This document shows, one piece after another, positions 46,401 to 55,665 of a stretch of DNA of 64,000 nucleotides (positions within the stretch are counted from its first letter, which is position 1; each line of letters starts with the position of its first letter). The position numbers and the translations under genes are program-made. Location of the stretch: positions 1-64,000 of the forward strand of contig JAJDYN010000038.1 in the NCBI GenBank assembly GCA_022825135.1, written 5' to 3'. The DNA comes from Gemmatimonadota bacterium (lineage in GTDB: Bacteria; Gemmatimonadota; Gemmatimonadetes; Longimicrobiales; Gaopeijiaceae). Under the pieces are notes generated by a model. It searched no databases and was not told the origin of the DNA. It saw only the letters and a list, made by a program, of their open reading frames with translations.

Positions 46401-47763
46401 CGACGCCCCTGGCCCGAAGCCAGTCCTCGACCTCGCGCTGGATCTCCCCCAGGCGGACATCGGTGTCGGCTTCGTAGCGGGTCGCGAGGACGGGCTGCGT
46501 ATTGGACGCCCTCAACAGACCCCAGCCTCCGTCGAAGAGGATGCGTGCACCGTCCACCGCGATCACCTCGTAGCTCCTGGAGAAGTGTTCCCGCGCGGCG
46601 TCGGCGAGGTCGCGCTTGATGTGCTCGGCCACCTCGATCCGGTATTCCGGGGTGGCTGCATAGCGCGGCAGATCCGCCACCAGCGCCGAGAGGGAGCGTC
46701 CGGACGCGGCCAGCAGGCGCAGAAGCCGGCACGCGGCGTAGACGGCGTCGTCCACTCCGATGTACTCGTCGGCGAAACAAATGTGTCCGGAGAGTTCGCC
46801 ACCGATGACCGCTCCGGTGGCGTGCATCTTCTCCTTGATGAGGGAGTGCCCGGTCGCCCACATCACGGGGACGCCCCCGGCCGCCGCGAACGCATGCGGC
46901 AGCGCCTGCGAACACTTCACGTCGAAAACCATCTTCTCGCCCGGCCCCCGGCGTTCGAGCACCTCCAGGCCGAAGAGGAGAAGCAGGATGTCGCCGCGGA
47001 CCACCGTGCCGGTCTCGTCCACGACCCCGATGCGGTCGGCGTCGCCGTCGAAGCCGACGCCCAGGGCGGCTTCGGTCTCGCGAACCCGCGCGGCCAGGTC
47101 CACAATGTTCTCGTCGACCGTGGGATCGGGGTGATGGTTCGGGAAGGTCCCGTCGAGTTCGCAGTAGAGAGGGATCACCTCGGCTCCGACCGCCTCCAGC
47201 ACCGGAACCGCGGTGAGCGCCCCGGAAGCATTGCCGCAGTCCACGACCACCCTCAGCGGCGCGATCACCTCGAACCGGCCGGCGACATCGGCGACGTACC
47301 GGTCGAGAACGTCGACGCATTCCAGGGTGCCCGGTCCCCGGCTCGCCGTTCCCCCGTCGATACGCCGGCGCAGTTCCTGAATCCCGTCGCCGTAGAGCGG
47401 GCGGCCGCCCACGGTCATCTTGATCCCGTTCCATTCGGGGGGGTTGTGGCTGCCGGTGACCTGAGCGCTTCCGTCCGCCGCCAGTTCGCGCTCGGCCCAG
47501 TACGTCACCGGGGTCGGTACCGTGCCGAGCCTGATGACGTGCCCTCCTGCGGAGCGGATGCCCTCCGAAAGCGCGTCGGCCAGCCCGTCCGAGCTGGGAC
47601 GGTTGTCGCTCCCGAGCACGATGCGCGGCCGGGCATCGCCCGTCCGTTCGCCCACCACCGTGGCGAGGGCGCTCCCGGTGCCGCGGGCCACGTCGCTGTC
47701 GATGGTCTCGCCAACGATGCCCCGGATGTCGTATTGCCGGAAGATCTCGGAAGAAAAACTCAA
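46393..47763 (-). CDS. Phosphomannomutase/phosphoglucomutase
   Basis: A 456-residue alpha-D-phosphohexomutase (AlgC/ManB-type). The phosphoserine loop is TGSHNPPEWNG, the metal loop is DGDADRIGV, the sugar-binding loop GGELSGH and the C-terminal phosphate loop is near LRASNTQPVL. It would make mannose 1-phosphate or glucose 1-phosphate for surface sugars. The best start is TTG at 47763 (SFSSEIFRQYDIRG); no ATG fits. It follows nuoN by 98 bp. Confidence 0.93.
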   Translation of the reverse strand: MSFSSEIFRQYDIRGIVGETIDSDVARGTGSALATVVGERTGDARPRIVLGSDNRPSSDGLADALSEGIRSAGGHVIRLGTVPTPVTYWAERELAADGSAQVTGSHNPPEWNGIKMTVGGRPLYGDGIQELRRRIDGGTASRGPGTLECVDVLDRYVADVAGRFEVIAPLRVVVDCGNASGALTAVPVLEAVGAEVIPLYCELDGTFPNHHPDPTVDENIVDLAARVRETEAALGVGFDGDADRIGVVDETGTVVRGDILLLLFGLEVLERRGPGEKMVFDVKCSQALPHAFAAAGGVPVMWATGHSLIKEKMHATGAVIGGELSGHICFADEYIGVDDAVYAACRLLRLLAASGRSLSALVADLPRYAATPEYRIEVAEHIKRDLADAAREHFSRSYEVIAVDGARILFDGGWGLLRASNTQPVLATRYEADTDVRLGEIQREVEDWLRARGVDV

Positions 47764-47861
47764 AGCCGGTACCGGTCAGAAGTGGTCGCGTGCCGTCTGC
47801 AGGTGCGAGGATGGCGGGCGATCCGCTCTCGCCCGCGAACGCGGAAGCCGCGCATCCGTCG

Positions 47862-49376
47862 CTAGGGAGCGGCGCCCAGGAGGAGTGCTCCTGCCGTCAG
47901 CAGTCCTTCCGCACCCGCGCGGGCGAACCCCACGCCCCCGCCCGGGAACACGCCCAGACCGATCACCACCGCCACCGCCGCCCCCATGGCGAAGCGCATG
48001 GTCAGGGGCACCGTCACGGGGTCCGGCTCGTCGGACTCCGCCGCTTCCCGCATCCACATGTACCATGCGATCCGCAGGTAGTAATAGTACGACACCACGG
48101 TCGTGAGGACGAAAATGACGGAAAGGGTCCAGAGTCCGGCTTCGGCCGCTCCCTGCAGAATGAAGATCTTGCCCATGAACCCGCCCGTGCCGGGAAAGCC
48201 GGCAAGGGAGAGGAGAAAGATCGTCAGGCAGACGGCCAGAGCGGGATGCCTGGCCCCGAGCCCCGCGTACCGGTGGATCCCGAGCCGCTCCTCGCCATGC
48301 CCCGAGACACACAGGATCACGGCGAAGGCGCCGATGTTCATCGCGGTGTAGACCAGCAGGTAGAACAGCAGTCCCGCGGTGGCGTTCTGATTCAGGGCCA
48401 CGATGGCCACCAGCAGGTAGCCGGCGTGAGCGATGCTGGAATAGGCCAGCAGCCGCTTGACGTTGGTCTGGGCCAGGGCGATGACGTTGGCGATCACCAT
48501 GGTGAGCGCCGCGAGCCACCACCCGATGGCGTACCAGCTCCCGGGGATGCCTCCGAAGCCGACCAGGAAGACGCGCGCGAAGGCGACGAACGCCGCCGCC
48601 TTCACGCTCGCCGACATGAAGGCCGTGACCGGGGAAGGGGCGCCCTCGTAGACGTCGGGCGTCCACATGTGGAAGGGGATCGCCGAGACCTTGAACGCGA
48701 AGCCGATGGCCAGCAGGGCGATGCCGACGTGGAGCAGCCCCGCCACGGCCGCATCCGAGCCGATGGCCAGCGCGATCAGCCCCAGGTTGGTGCTTCCGGT
48801 GGCTCCATATACCAGCGCGATCCCGTAGAGCAGGAATCCGGTCGAGAAGGCTCCCAGCAGGAAGTACTTGAGCCCGGACTCCGCCGACTTCGGATCGCGC
48901 CGATTGAAGCCGGACAGCACGTAGGCGCTGATCGACATCACCTCCAGGGCCAGGAAGATGACGATCAGGTCGCGCGTGCCTCCCATGAGCATCATGCCCA
49001 CCGTGGCGAAGAGCACCAGCGCGTGGAACTCGCCCTCCTGCAACCGCTGGCGGCGCACGTAGGCGGGCGAGATGGCAAGCGCGAGCATGGCCGCGAGCAG
49101 GAAGATCCAGTTGGCGAAGAGGTGGAAGCGGTCGACCGCGATCATCGTGCTTCCCTGCCCCGGTGTCAGCCCGTACAGCCACCCGTTGGCGAAGGCCGCC
49201 GCGAGCACGCCCACCATCGCCAGAACCGCGAGATTCCCGGAGCCGGCGCGCGGCGCCGAAGTCGCGCCGCCCTTCCAGACGCCGGCCAGCAGCACCACGG
49301 TCCCCCAGACCGAAAGCACGATCTCGGGAAGCAGCGCCAGCAGGTAGTGCGCGGGGGTGGAGAAGTCGAGCGTCAT
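47862..49376 (-). CDS. nuoN: NADH-quinone oxidoreductase subunit N
   Basis: A 504-residue antiporter-like membrane subunit of complex I, about 14 helices. The proton-channel residues appear in FLALEVMSISAYVLSGF and KVSAIPFHMWTPDVYEGAP. Last of the 14 nuo genes; coupled to nuoM by a 4-bp overlap. Confidence 0.96.
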   Translation of the reverse strand: MTLDFSTPAHYLLALLPEIVLSVWGTVVLLAGVWKGGATSAPRAGSGNLAVLAMVGVLAAAFANGWLYGLTPGQGSTMIAVDRFHLFANWIFLLAAMLALAISPAYVRRQRLQEGEFHALVLFATVGMMLMGGTRDLIVIFLALEVMSISAYVLSGFNRRDPKSAESGLKYFLLGAFSTGFLLYGIALVYGATGSTNLGLIALAIGSDAAVAGLLHVGIALLAIGFAFKVSAIPFHMWTPDVYEGAPSPVTAFMSASVKAAAFVAFARVFLVGFGGIPGSWYAIGWWLAALTMVIANVIALAQTNVKRLLAYSSIAHAGYLLVAIVALNQNATAGLLFYLLVYTAMNIGAFAVILCVSGHGEERLGIHRYAGLGARHPALAVCLTIFLLSLAGFPGTGGFMGKIFILQGAAEAGLWTLSVIFVLTTVVSYYYYLRIAWYMWMREAAESDEPDPVTVPLTMRFAMGAAVAVVIGLGVFPGGGVGFARAGAEGLLTAGALLLGAAP

Positions 49377-50905
49377 GAGTCGGCCGGCTCCTCGGCGGGC
49401 GGAGTCGTGTGGACGCGCTCCAGGATGGCTTCCACGCTCGGCTCCATGCGCTCGAGAATCGGCGTGGGCGCGACTCCGATCACGATCATGAGCGCGACCA
49501 TGGGCGACAGGATGAAGATCTCCCGGCGGGAGAGATCGGGCATCGACCGGTTCTCCTCCCGGTCCAGCTCGTTGAAGAGAACCCGCTGCACCATGGGCAG
49601 CATGTAGTAGGCGGCGAAGATGACGCCGCTGGTGGCGATGACGGCGGTGACGGGGTGCGTCTCGAAGGTGCCCAGAAGCGCCAGGAACTCGCCGACGAAG
49701 CCGCTTGTGCCGGGGAGGCCGATCGAGGCCAAGGCGGTGATCACGAGCGCCAGTGCGAGCATGGGCGCGACGCGTGCCAGGCCGCCGAACTCTCCGGTCA
49801 GCCGGGTGTGGCGGCGCTCGTACAGCATGCCCAGGATGAGGAAGAGCGCCCCGGTGGAGATGCCGTGCGAGATCATCACCACCAGCCCTCCCTGAATTCC
49901 GTTCAGCGTCAGGGCGAAAATGCCGATCACCACGAAGCCCATGTGCGCCACCGAGGTGTAGGCCACCAGCTTCTTGGCGTCCGGCTGCACGGCGGCCACC
50001 CAGGCGGCGTACACGATGCCCGCCGTGCCGAGCACCAGCATCACGGTCACCACCGAGGGGTGCTGCGAGGCCGCCGGGAAGAACGGCAGCAGGAAGCGCA
50101 GGAACCCGTAGGTGCCCATCTTCAGCAGGATCGCGGCCAGCACCACCGAGCCCGGCGTGGGAGCTTCGACGTGCGCGTCCGGCAGCCAGGTGTGGAAGGG
50201 GAAGAGCGGCACCTTGATCGAGAACGCGAGCGCGAAGGCGGCGAACAGCCAGAGTTGCTCGCGCATCGAGAGCGACACCCCGAGGATGTCCAGGTAGGCG
50301 AAGGATCCGTCTCCGGCGCCGGCGGTCGCCGCGTAGAGGTAGAGAATCCCGACCAGCATCAGCAGCGACCCCACCGCCGTGTACAGGAAGAACTTCACCG
50401 CGGCGTAGATGCGGCGCTTGCCTCCCCAGACCCCGACGATGAAGTACATCGGCACCAGGGTAAGCTCGAAGAAGACGTAGAACAGCATCAGATCCAGCGC
50501 CGTGAAGACGCCGATAATGCCCGTCTGCAACAGGAGCATGAGGGCGTAGAAGGACTTCCGGCGGCGGGTGATGTAGCGGAACGAGCCGAGAATGGTGATC
50601 GGGGCCGTGAAGCAGGACAGCAGCACCATGAACAGCGAGATGCCGTCGATGCCGAGCGCGTAGTGCACGCCCCACGCTTCGATCCAGGGCACGCTCGACG
50701 CCATCTGAAAGCCCGGATCCCCTACCGTGAAGGACCACCAGAGGCCGAGGCTCACGACGAAGAGCGCGAGCGTCCAGCCGAAGGCGATGTGCCCGGACCG
50801 CTCCTCGTCCTCGAGCAGCACGTGCAGCATCGCAGCCATCGGACCCCACACCAGCACGTGCAGGATCCAGGAGTCGAACGCGACCGCTTGCAGCAGGCTC
50901 GTCAT
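49373..50905 (-). CDS. nuoM: NADH-quinone oxidoreductase subunit M
   Basis: A 510-residue antiporter-like subunit. Key stretches are FYVFFELTLVPMYFIVGVWGG (the conserved Glu of helix 5), KVPLFPFHTWLPDAHVEAPT and SVAHMGFV. The ATG at 50905 follows GGGAG and lies 10 bp after nuoL. It ends in ATGA overlap with nuoN. Confidence 0.96.
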   Translation of the reverse strand: MTSLLQAVAFDSWILHVLVWGPMAAMLHVLLEDEERSGHIAFGWTLALFVVSLGLWWSFTVGDPGFQMASSVPWIEAWGVHYALGIDGISLFMVLLSCFTAPITILGSFRYITRRRKSFYALMLLLQTGIIGVFTALDLMLFYVFFELTLVPMYFIVGVWGGKRRIYAAVKFFLYTAVGSLLMLVGILYLYAATAGAGDGSFAYLDILGVSLSMREQLWLFAAFALAFSIKVPLFPFHTWLPDAHVEAPTPGSVVLAAILLKMGTYGFLRFLLPFFPAASQHPSVVTVMLVLGTAGIVYAAWVAAVQPDAKKLVAYTSVAHMGFVVIGIFALTLNGIQGGLVVMISHGISTGALFLILGMLYERRHTRLTGEFGGLARVAPMLALALVITALASIGLPGTSGFVGEFLALLGTFETHPVTAVIATSGVIFAAYYMLPMVQRVLFNELDREENRSMPDLSRREIFILSPMVALMIVIGVAPTPILERMEPSVEAILERVHTTPPAEEPADS

Positions 50906-50915
50906 GACCGGCTCC

Positions 50916-53051
50916 CTAGAAGACCACGAAGCCCAGGATCGCGAGGACCCCGAGCGTGAGGACGAGGGCGTAGGTGTTGACCTGGCCGGTCTGGAACAGG
51001 CTGACGAAGGCACCTCCGGCCCGCGTCACCAGCCCGAGCCCGTTCACCGCGCCGTCGATCAGGACGGCGTCGATGACGCGCCAGGAGAAGCGCGAGGCCG
51101 CGAGGACCGGCTGGACCACGAAGCGGTCGTAGAACTCGTCGACGTACCACTTGTTGAAGAGCAGGCTCTTGAATCCCGTGGGCGCGGCAGCCCGGGCGGC
51201 GGGCACCACCTTCCAGCGGGCCGCGGCGCGCGCGGTGAACAGCACCAGCGCCAGCGCAGCCAGCGTGGACAGTCCCGCCCACAGCACCTCGCCGCCGCCG
51301 AAGGGGGCGGCGTGGGCGGGCTCTCCCAGATGCTCGTAGCGGATGGCCGCCGCGCCGGCCGTGATGGGTTCCAGCCAGTGGTGCAGCCATTCCGAGGTGG
51401 GCAGCGCCCCTGCCAGCCCGAGCACCGATGCGGCCACCTCCTCCGGGACGTTGACCCACCCGCCCACGACGGAGAGGACCGCCAGCACAACTAGCGGGAT
51501 CGTCATGACCCGGGGCGCCTCGTGCAGGTGGCGCGCCTCCTCGCGTCCCGTGCGGTTGGCGCCGTGGAAGGTCATCACCATGAGGCGGGTCATGTAGATG
51601 GCGGTGAGCAGCGCCGTCGCCAGGGCAAGCACCCAGAGCACCGTGAAGAGCGCCGGGTAGCTCGAGGAGGCGGCCAGGCCGGCGTACCAGATGATCTCGT
51701 CCTTGGAGAAGAACCCGGCCAGCGGCCAGACGCCCGCGATGGCCAGGGTCGCGATCCACATGGTGATCCAGGTGACCGGCATCGAGGCGCGCAGACCGCC
51801 CATGTTGCGCATGTCCTGCGGGTCGGCGTGGCTGTGGGTGCGGTGCAGCGCGTGATGCATGGCGTGGATCACCGCCCCCGACCCCAGGAAGAGGAGCGCC
51901 TTGAAGAAGGCGTGGGTCATGAGGTGGAAGATGCCGACGTAGTACGCCCCCACCCCGACGGCCAGGAACATGTAGCCGAGCTGGGAAATGGTGGAGTAGG
52001 CGAGCACCTTCTTGATGTCGTACTGCGCGAGCGCGATAGTCGCGGCGAGCAGCGCGGTGAGCACGCCCACCGTGGCCACGACCGCGCTGCTCACCGGTGC
52101 GAGCGCGAAGAGCACCGCCATGCGAGCCACCATGTAGACGCCCGCGGTCACCATGGTCGCGGCGTGGATCAGCGCGGAGACCGGTGTGGGGCCGGCCATC
52201 GCGTCGGGCAGCCAGACGTAGAGCGGGATCTGGGCGCTCTTGCCCGCCGCCCCCAGGAAGAAGAACAGCGTGATCGCGGTGACGGTGGCGCCCCCGTACT
52301 CGAGCAGCGCCGGAGCCTCGGGGAAGACTTCCGCGAAGGCCAGCGTGCCGAAGGTCGTGAACACCAGGAACATCGCCACCAGGAAACCGAAGTCGCCGAT
52401 GCGGTTGACGATGAAGGCCTTCTTGCCGGCGTCGGCCTTCTCGCGGTCCTGGAACCAGAAGCCGATGAGCAGGTAGCTGCACAGCCCCACGCCCTCCCAG
52501 CCCACGAACATGACCGGGAAGCTCGCCCCCAGCACGAGCACCAGCATGAAGAAGACGAAGAGGTTGAGGTAGGAGAAGTAGCGCGCGTAGCCGGGGTCGT
52601 CGTGCATGTAGCCGACGCTGAACACGTGGATCAGGAAGCCCACGCCGGTCACCACCAGCATCATGATCATGCTGAGCTGGTCCAGCTGGAGCGCCGCGTC
52701 CACCTCCAGCGCCCCGGTGACCATCCAGCTCCAGTAGCTGACGACCACGGGGTCGTGCAGATCCGCGTGGAACATCCCCGCGAAGTTGAGCAGCACGAGC
52801 ACGAAGGAGAGTCCGACCACCCCCGGCCCCACCAGGGTGACCCAGCGCTTGTGCCCGTCGTCCTGGTGCTCCGCCCCGTCGGCGCCCGCGCGCACTGCCG
52901 CCGCCGCCCGCGCGCCCACCCGCATCGCCAGAACGCCGTTGACCAGGAAGCCCAGCAGGGGCAGCAGGACGATGAGCCCGGGCAGCACCGGCTCGTACGC
53001 TGCCGGCTGGGCGCCTTCCTGGAGGAGGCTCGGGAACGGCGCGAGCGTCAT
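50916..53051 (-). CDS. nuoL: NADH-quinone oxidoreductase subunit L
   Basis: A 711-residue subunit with the antiporter core (GWEGVGLCSYLLIGFWFQ, KSAQIPLYVWLPDAMAGPTPVSALIHAATMVTAGVY) and a C-terminal part that should form the long lateral helix. A short insertion near residue 45 (GARAAAAVRAGADGAEHQDDGHKR) is charged and lies in a loop. It starts 4 bp after nuoK. Confidence 0.96.
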   Translation of the reverse strand: MTLAPFPSLLQEGAQPAAYEPVLPGLIVLLPLLGFLVNGVLAMRVGARAAAAVRAGADGAEHQDDGHKRWVTLVGPGVVGLSFVLVLLNFAGMFHADLHDPVVVSYWSWMVTGALEVDAALQLDQLSMIMMLVVTGVGFLIHVFSVGYMHDDPGYARYFSYLNLFVFFMLVLVLGASFPVMFVGWEGVGLCSYLLIGFWFQDREKADAGKKAFIVNRIGDFGFLVAMFLVFTTFGTLAFAEVFPEAPALLEYGGATVTAITLFFFLGAAGKSAQIPLYVWLPDAMAGPTPVSALIHAATMVTAGVYMVARMAVLFALAPVSSAVVATVGVLTALLAATIALAQYDIKKVLAYSTISQLGYMFLAVGVGAYYVGIFHLMTHAFFKALLFLGSGAVIHAMHHALHRTHSHADPQDMRNMGGLRASMPVTWITMWIATLAIAGVWPLAGFFSKDEIIWYAGLAASSSYPALFTVLWVLALATALLTAIYMTRLMVMTFHGANRTGREEARHLHEAPRVMTIPLVVLAVLSVVGGWVNVPEEVAASVLGLAGALPTSEWLHHWLEPITAGAAAIRYEHLGEPAHAAPFGGGEVLWAGLSTLAALALVLFTARAAARWKVVPAARAAAPTGFKSLLFNKWYVDEFYDRFVVQPVLAASRFSWRVIDAVLIDGAVNGLGLVTRAGGAFVSLFQTGQVNTYALVLTLGVLAILGFVVF

Positions 53052-53055
53052 CCAG

Positions 53056-53349
53056 CTACCACTTGAGCAGGTTGAAATTGTCCACGTTGACGGTCCGGTA
53101 GTGCCGGAAGATGGAGATGATGATCGCCAGCCCGACCGCGGCTTCCGCCGCCGCCACCGTCATGACGAAGAAGACGAAGACCTGCCCCTCCACGCCCACG
53201 TACCGGGAAAACGCCACCAGGGCCAGGTTCACCGCGTTCAGCTGGAGTTCGATGCAGAGGAACATGATGATGGCGTTGCGGCGCACCAGCACCCCGAACG
53301 TGCCGATCACGAACAGCAGGGCGCTGGTGGTCAGGGCTTCGGTCAGCAC
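53056..53349 (-). CDS. nuoK: NADH-quinone oxidoreductase subunit K
   Basis: A 97-residue three-helix subunit; the conserved Glu in [13 protein letters not shown] and the second in AEAAVGLAI are present. It begins with GTG at 53349, 10 bp after nuoJ. Confidence 0.95.
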   Translation of the reverse strand: MLTEALTTSALLFVIGTFGVLVRRNAIIMFLCIELQLNAVNLALVAFSRYVGVEGQVFVFFVMTVAAAEAAVGLAIIISIFRHYRTVNVDNFNLLKW

Positions 53350-53359
53350 GCGGCGCTCC

Positions 53360-53884
53360 TCATACCCGCTTCTTCGCCAGCGCGACGGCCCCCACCACGG
53401 CGACCAGCAGCAGGATGCCGGTGATCTCGAAGGGAACCACGTACTCCTGGAAGAGGGGCCGCGCGATCAGCGACACCGCGCCCCGCTCGGCCAGCTCCAG
53501 ATCCATCGCCGCGGCGCCCGGGAAGCTCTCGTACAGCGCGCTCGACTCCGCTCCGCCGAACCGGGTCGCCAGAATCCCGCAGATCGCGCCGGAGACGACG
53601 AAGGCGCACACGGCGTAGAGCCCGCGCACCAGGTCGTCCCGGTAGTCGTGTCCCAGGTTCAGGAGCATGATCACGAACAGGAAGAGCACCATGATGGCGC
53701 CGGCGTAGACCATCACCTGGATGGCGGCCAGGAAGTGCGCCTCGAGCAGCACGTAGATCCCGGCTACGCTCGCCAGCGACACCACCATGAACATGAGGCT
53801 GGCCACCGGATTCCGGCTCGCCACCACCCCGATGCCTCCGCCCACCACGGTCACGGCGAAGACATAGAAGAGGATCAGCTCCAT
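53360..53884 (-). CDS. nuoJ: NADH-quinone oxidoreductase subunit J
   Basis: A 174-residue membrane subunit with five predicted helices. [19 protein letters not shown] contains the pi-bulge helix of this subunit. It starts 4 bp after nuoI. Confidence 0.95.
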   Translation of the reverse strand: MELILFYVFAVTVVGGGIGVVASRNPVASLMFMVVSLASVAGIYVLLEAHFLAAIQVMVYAGAIMVLFLFVIMLLNLGHDYRDDLVRGLYAVCAFVVSGAICGILATRFGGAESSALYESFPGAAAMDLELAERGAVSLIARPLFQEYVVPFEITGILLLVAVVGAVALAKKRV

Positions 53885-53888
53885 CCGC

Positions 53889-54389
53889 TCACTCCGATGC
53901 GGGGTCGGAGGGGTCCCAGAGCGCGGTGACCGGGTGCTCCTGCTCCATCAGCCGGTCGAGGTCGTAGACGAAGCGCTCGCGCGTGTACTCGGCGTTCTCG
54001 AAGTGCTGGCCCACGTGGATCGCCTCGACCGGGCACACTTCCTGGCACATGCCGCAGAAGATGCAGCGGAACTCGTCGATCTCGTAGACGATGGGGTAGC
54101 GGTTGCCCTGGTCGTCCTCCCCGCCGACCAGGCGGATGCAGTTGGCCGGGCAGACCGTGGGACACAGGCCGCAGGCCACGCACTTGGGGCGCCCGTCGGC
54201 GTGCACCTCCATGCGGTGGGTGCCGCGCCAGCGGGGGTGGAGTTCCGTGGGCTCCTCCGGATAGCTGCGCGTCACCTTGCGGGGGTTCACCATGTGCCGG
54301 AAGGTCAGCGACATCCCCTTGAGGGCGGCTCTCAGATACGAGCTCCGGGCCGCTTCGGGCCGGCGTATCACTTTTACCGATATGGCCAT
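53889..54389 (-). CDS. nuoI: NADH-quinone oxidoreductase subunit I
   Basis: A 166-residue ferredoxin-like subunit carrying clusters N6a and N6b: CVACGLCPTVCPANC and CIFCGMCQEVCPVEA. The N-terminal amphipathic part lies on the membrane. Gap of 16 bp after nuoH. Confidence 0.97.
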   Translation of the reverse strand: MAISVKVIRRPEAARSSYLRAALKGMSLTFRHMVNPRKVTRSYPEEPTELHPRWRGTHRMEVHADGRPKCVACGLCPTVCPANCIRLVGGEDDQGNRYPIVYEIDEFRCIFCGMCQEVCPVEAIHVGQHFENAEYTRERFVYDLDRLMEQEHPVTALWDPSDPASE

Positions 54390-54405
54390 GGCGACTCCCG
54401 CGGGA

Positions 54406-55665
54406 TCATGGGTGGGCGGCCGGCGCCGCGCGGGCGGCCCGTCCGGCTGGCGCGGCCCCGGTGATGATGCGGCCGCGGTCGAGGTAGAGGGCGAACATGC
54501 CGGTGGCGACGAGGCTCACTGCGGTCAGCGCCAGGGCGAAGCCCGGTCCGCCGGTCACCCCCAATTGATCCAGCACCAGGATGGTGGCGCCCACGAGCAT
54601 GACGTAGGCGAGCGCGGTGGGCAGCATCACCTTCCAGCCCAGGTGCATGACCTGGTCGTAGCGGAAGCGCGGCAGCGTCCAGCGCACCCAGATGTAGAGG
54701 ACCACGAAGAAGGTGGTCTTGAGCATGAAGGCGCCCAGGGTGAGCAGCGTGGTCCAGATCGACAACTGCGCCGGGATGGGGTCGCCCGCCGCGGTAAATC
54801 CGGAGATGAGCCCGCCCTCGTACGGGATGAAGTTGTCCCCCGTCCAGAATGGGATGTCCCAGCCGCCCAGGAAGAGCGTGGCCATGAGCGCCGAGGCGGT
54901 GATCACGTGCGCGTATTCGGCGATGAAGAACATGCTGAACTTCATGGACGAGTACTCGGTGTGGTATCCGGTCACGAGCTCGGATTCGGCCTCCGGCATG
55001 TCGAAGGGCAGCCGGTTGGTCTCCGCGAACGCCGAGATGAGGAAGAGCAGGAAGCCGAGCGACAGGGGAAGAATGTACCACAGCCCCAGCTGCTGATCGG
55101 CGACCATCCGGGTGAGGGTGACGTTGCCCGCAAGCATCATGACCGGTATCAGCGAGAGCCCCAGCCCGACCTCGTAGCTCACCATCTGGGCGGAGGCGCG
55201 CAGGCCGCCCAGAAGCGCGTACTTGTTGTTGGAGGACCATCCTCCCAGGAAGATGCCGTACACGCCGAGCGAACTGATGGCGAGGATGTAGAGCACCCCC
55301 ACCGGCAGGTCGGCGACGATCATGTCCACCGTCCCCCACGGGGTGGGAAGGGGGGCGGCGAAGGGAATCACGGCGAAGGTGACGAGCGCCGGCATGATCG
55401 ACAGCATCGGCCCCAGAACGAAGAAGAAGCGCGACGCGGTGGCCGGGCTGGTTTCTTCCTTGATGATGTTCTTGAGCCCGTCGGCGATGGGCTGCAGGAG
55501 CCCGAAGGGGCCCACCCGGTTCGGCCCCAGGCGATCCTGGATGAAGGCCGAGAGGCGCCGTTCGGCCCAGGTGGCGTACATGATCGCCACCATCAGCGCC
55601 GTGAAGACGGCCAGCACCTTGACGGCTGCCGCAATCAGGAAGACCGTGGGCGAAAGTTCGTTCAT
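54406..55665 (-). CDS. nuoH: NADH-quinone oxidoreductase subunit H
   Basis: A 419-residue membrane subunit that forms the quinone tunnel. Conserved loops are RLSAFIQDRLGPNRVGPFGLLQPIADGLK, ETNRLPFDMPEAESELVTGYHTEYS and the C-terminal FRYDQVMHLGWKVMLP. It overlaps nuoG by 4 bp. Confidence 0.97.
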   Translation of the reverse strand: MNELSPTVFLIAAAVKVLAVFTALMVAIMYATWAERRLSAFIQDRLGPNRVGPFGLLQPIADGLKNIIKEETSPATASRFFFVLGPMLSIMPALVTFAVIPFAAPLPTPWGTVDMIVADLPVGVLYILAISSLGVYGIFLGGWSSNNKYALLGGLRASAQMVSYEVGLGLSLIPVMMLAGNVTLTRMVADQQLGLWYILPLSLGFLLFLISAFAETNRLPFDMPEAESELVTGYHTEYSSMKFSMFFIAEYAHVITASALMATLFLGGWDIPFWTGDNFIPYEGGLISGFTAAGDPIPAQLSIWTTLLTLGAFMLKTTFFVVLYIWVRWTLPRFRYDQVMHLGWKVMLPTALAYVMLVGATILVLDQLGVTGGPGFALALTAVSLVATGMFALYLDRGRIITGAAPAGRAARAAPAAHP

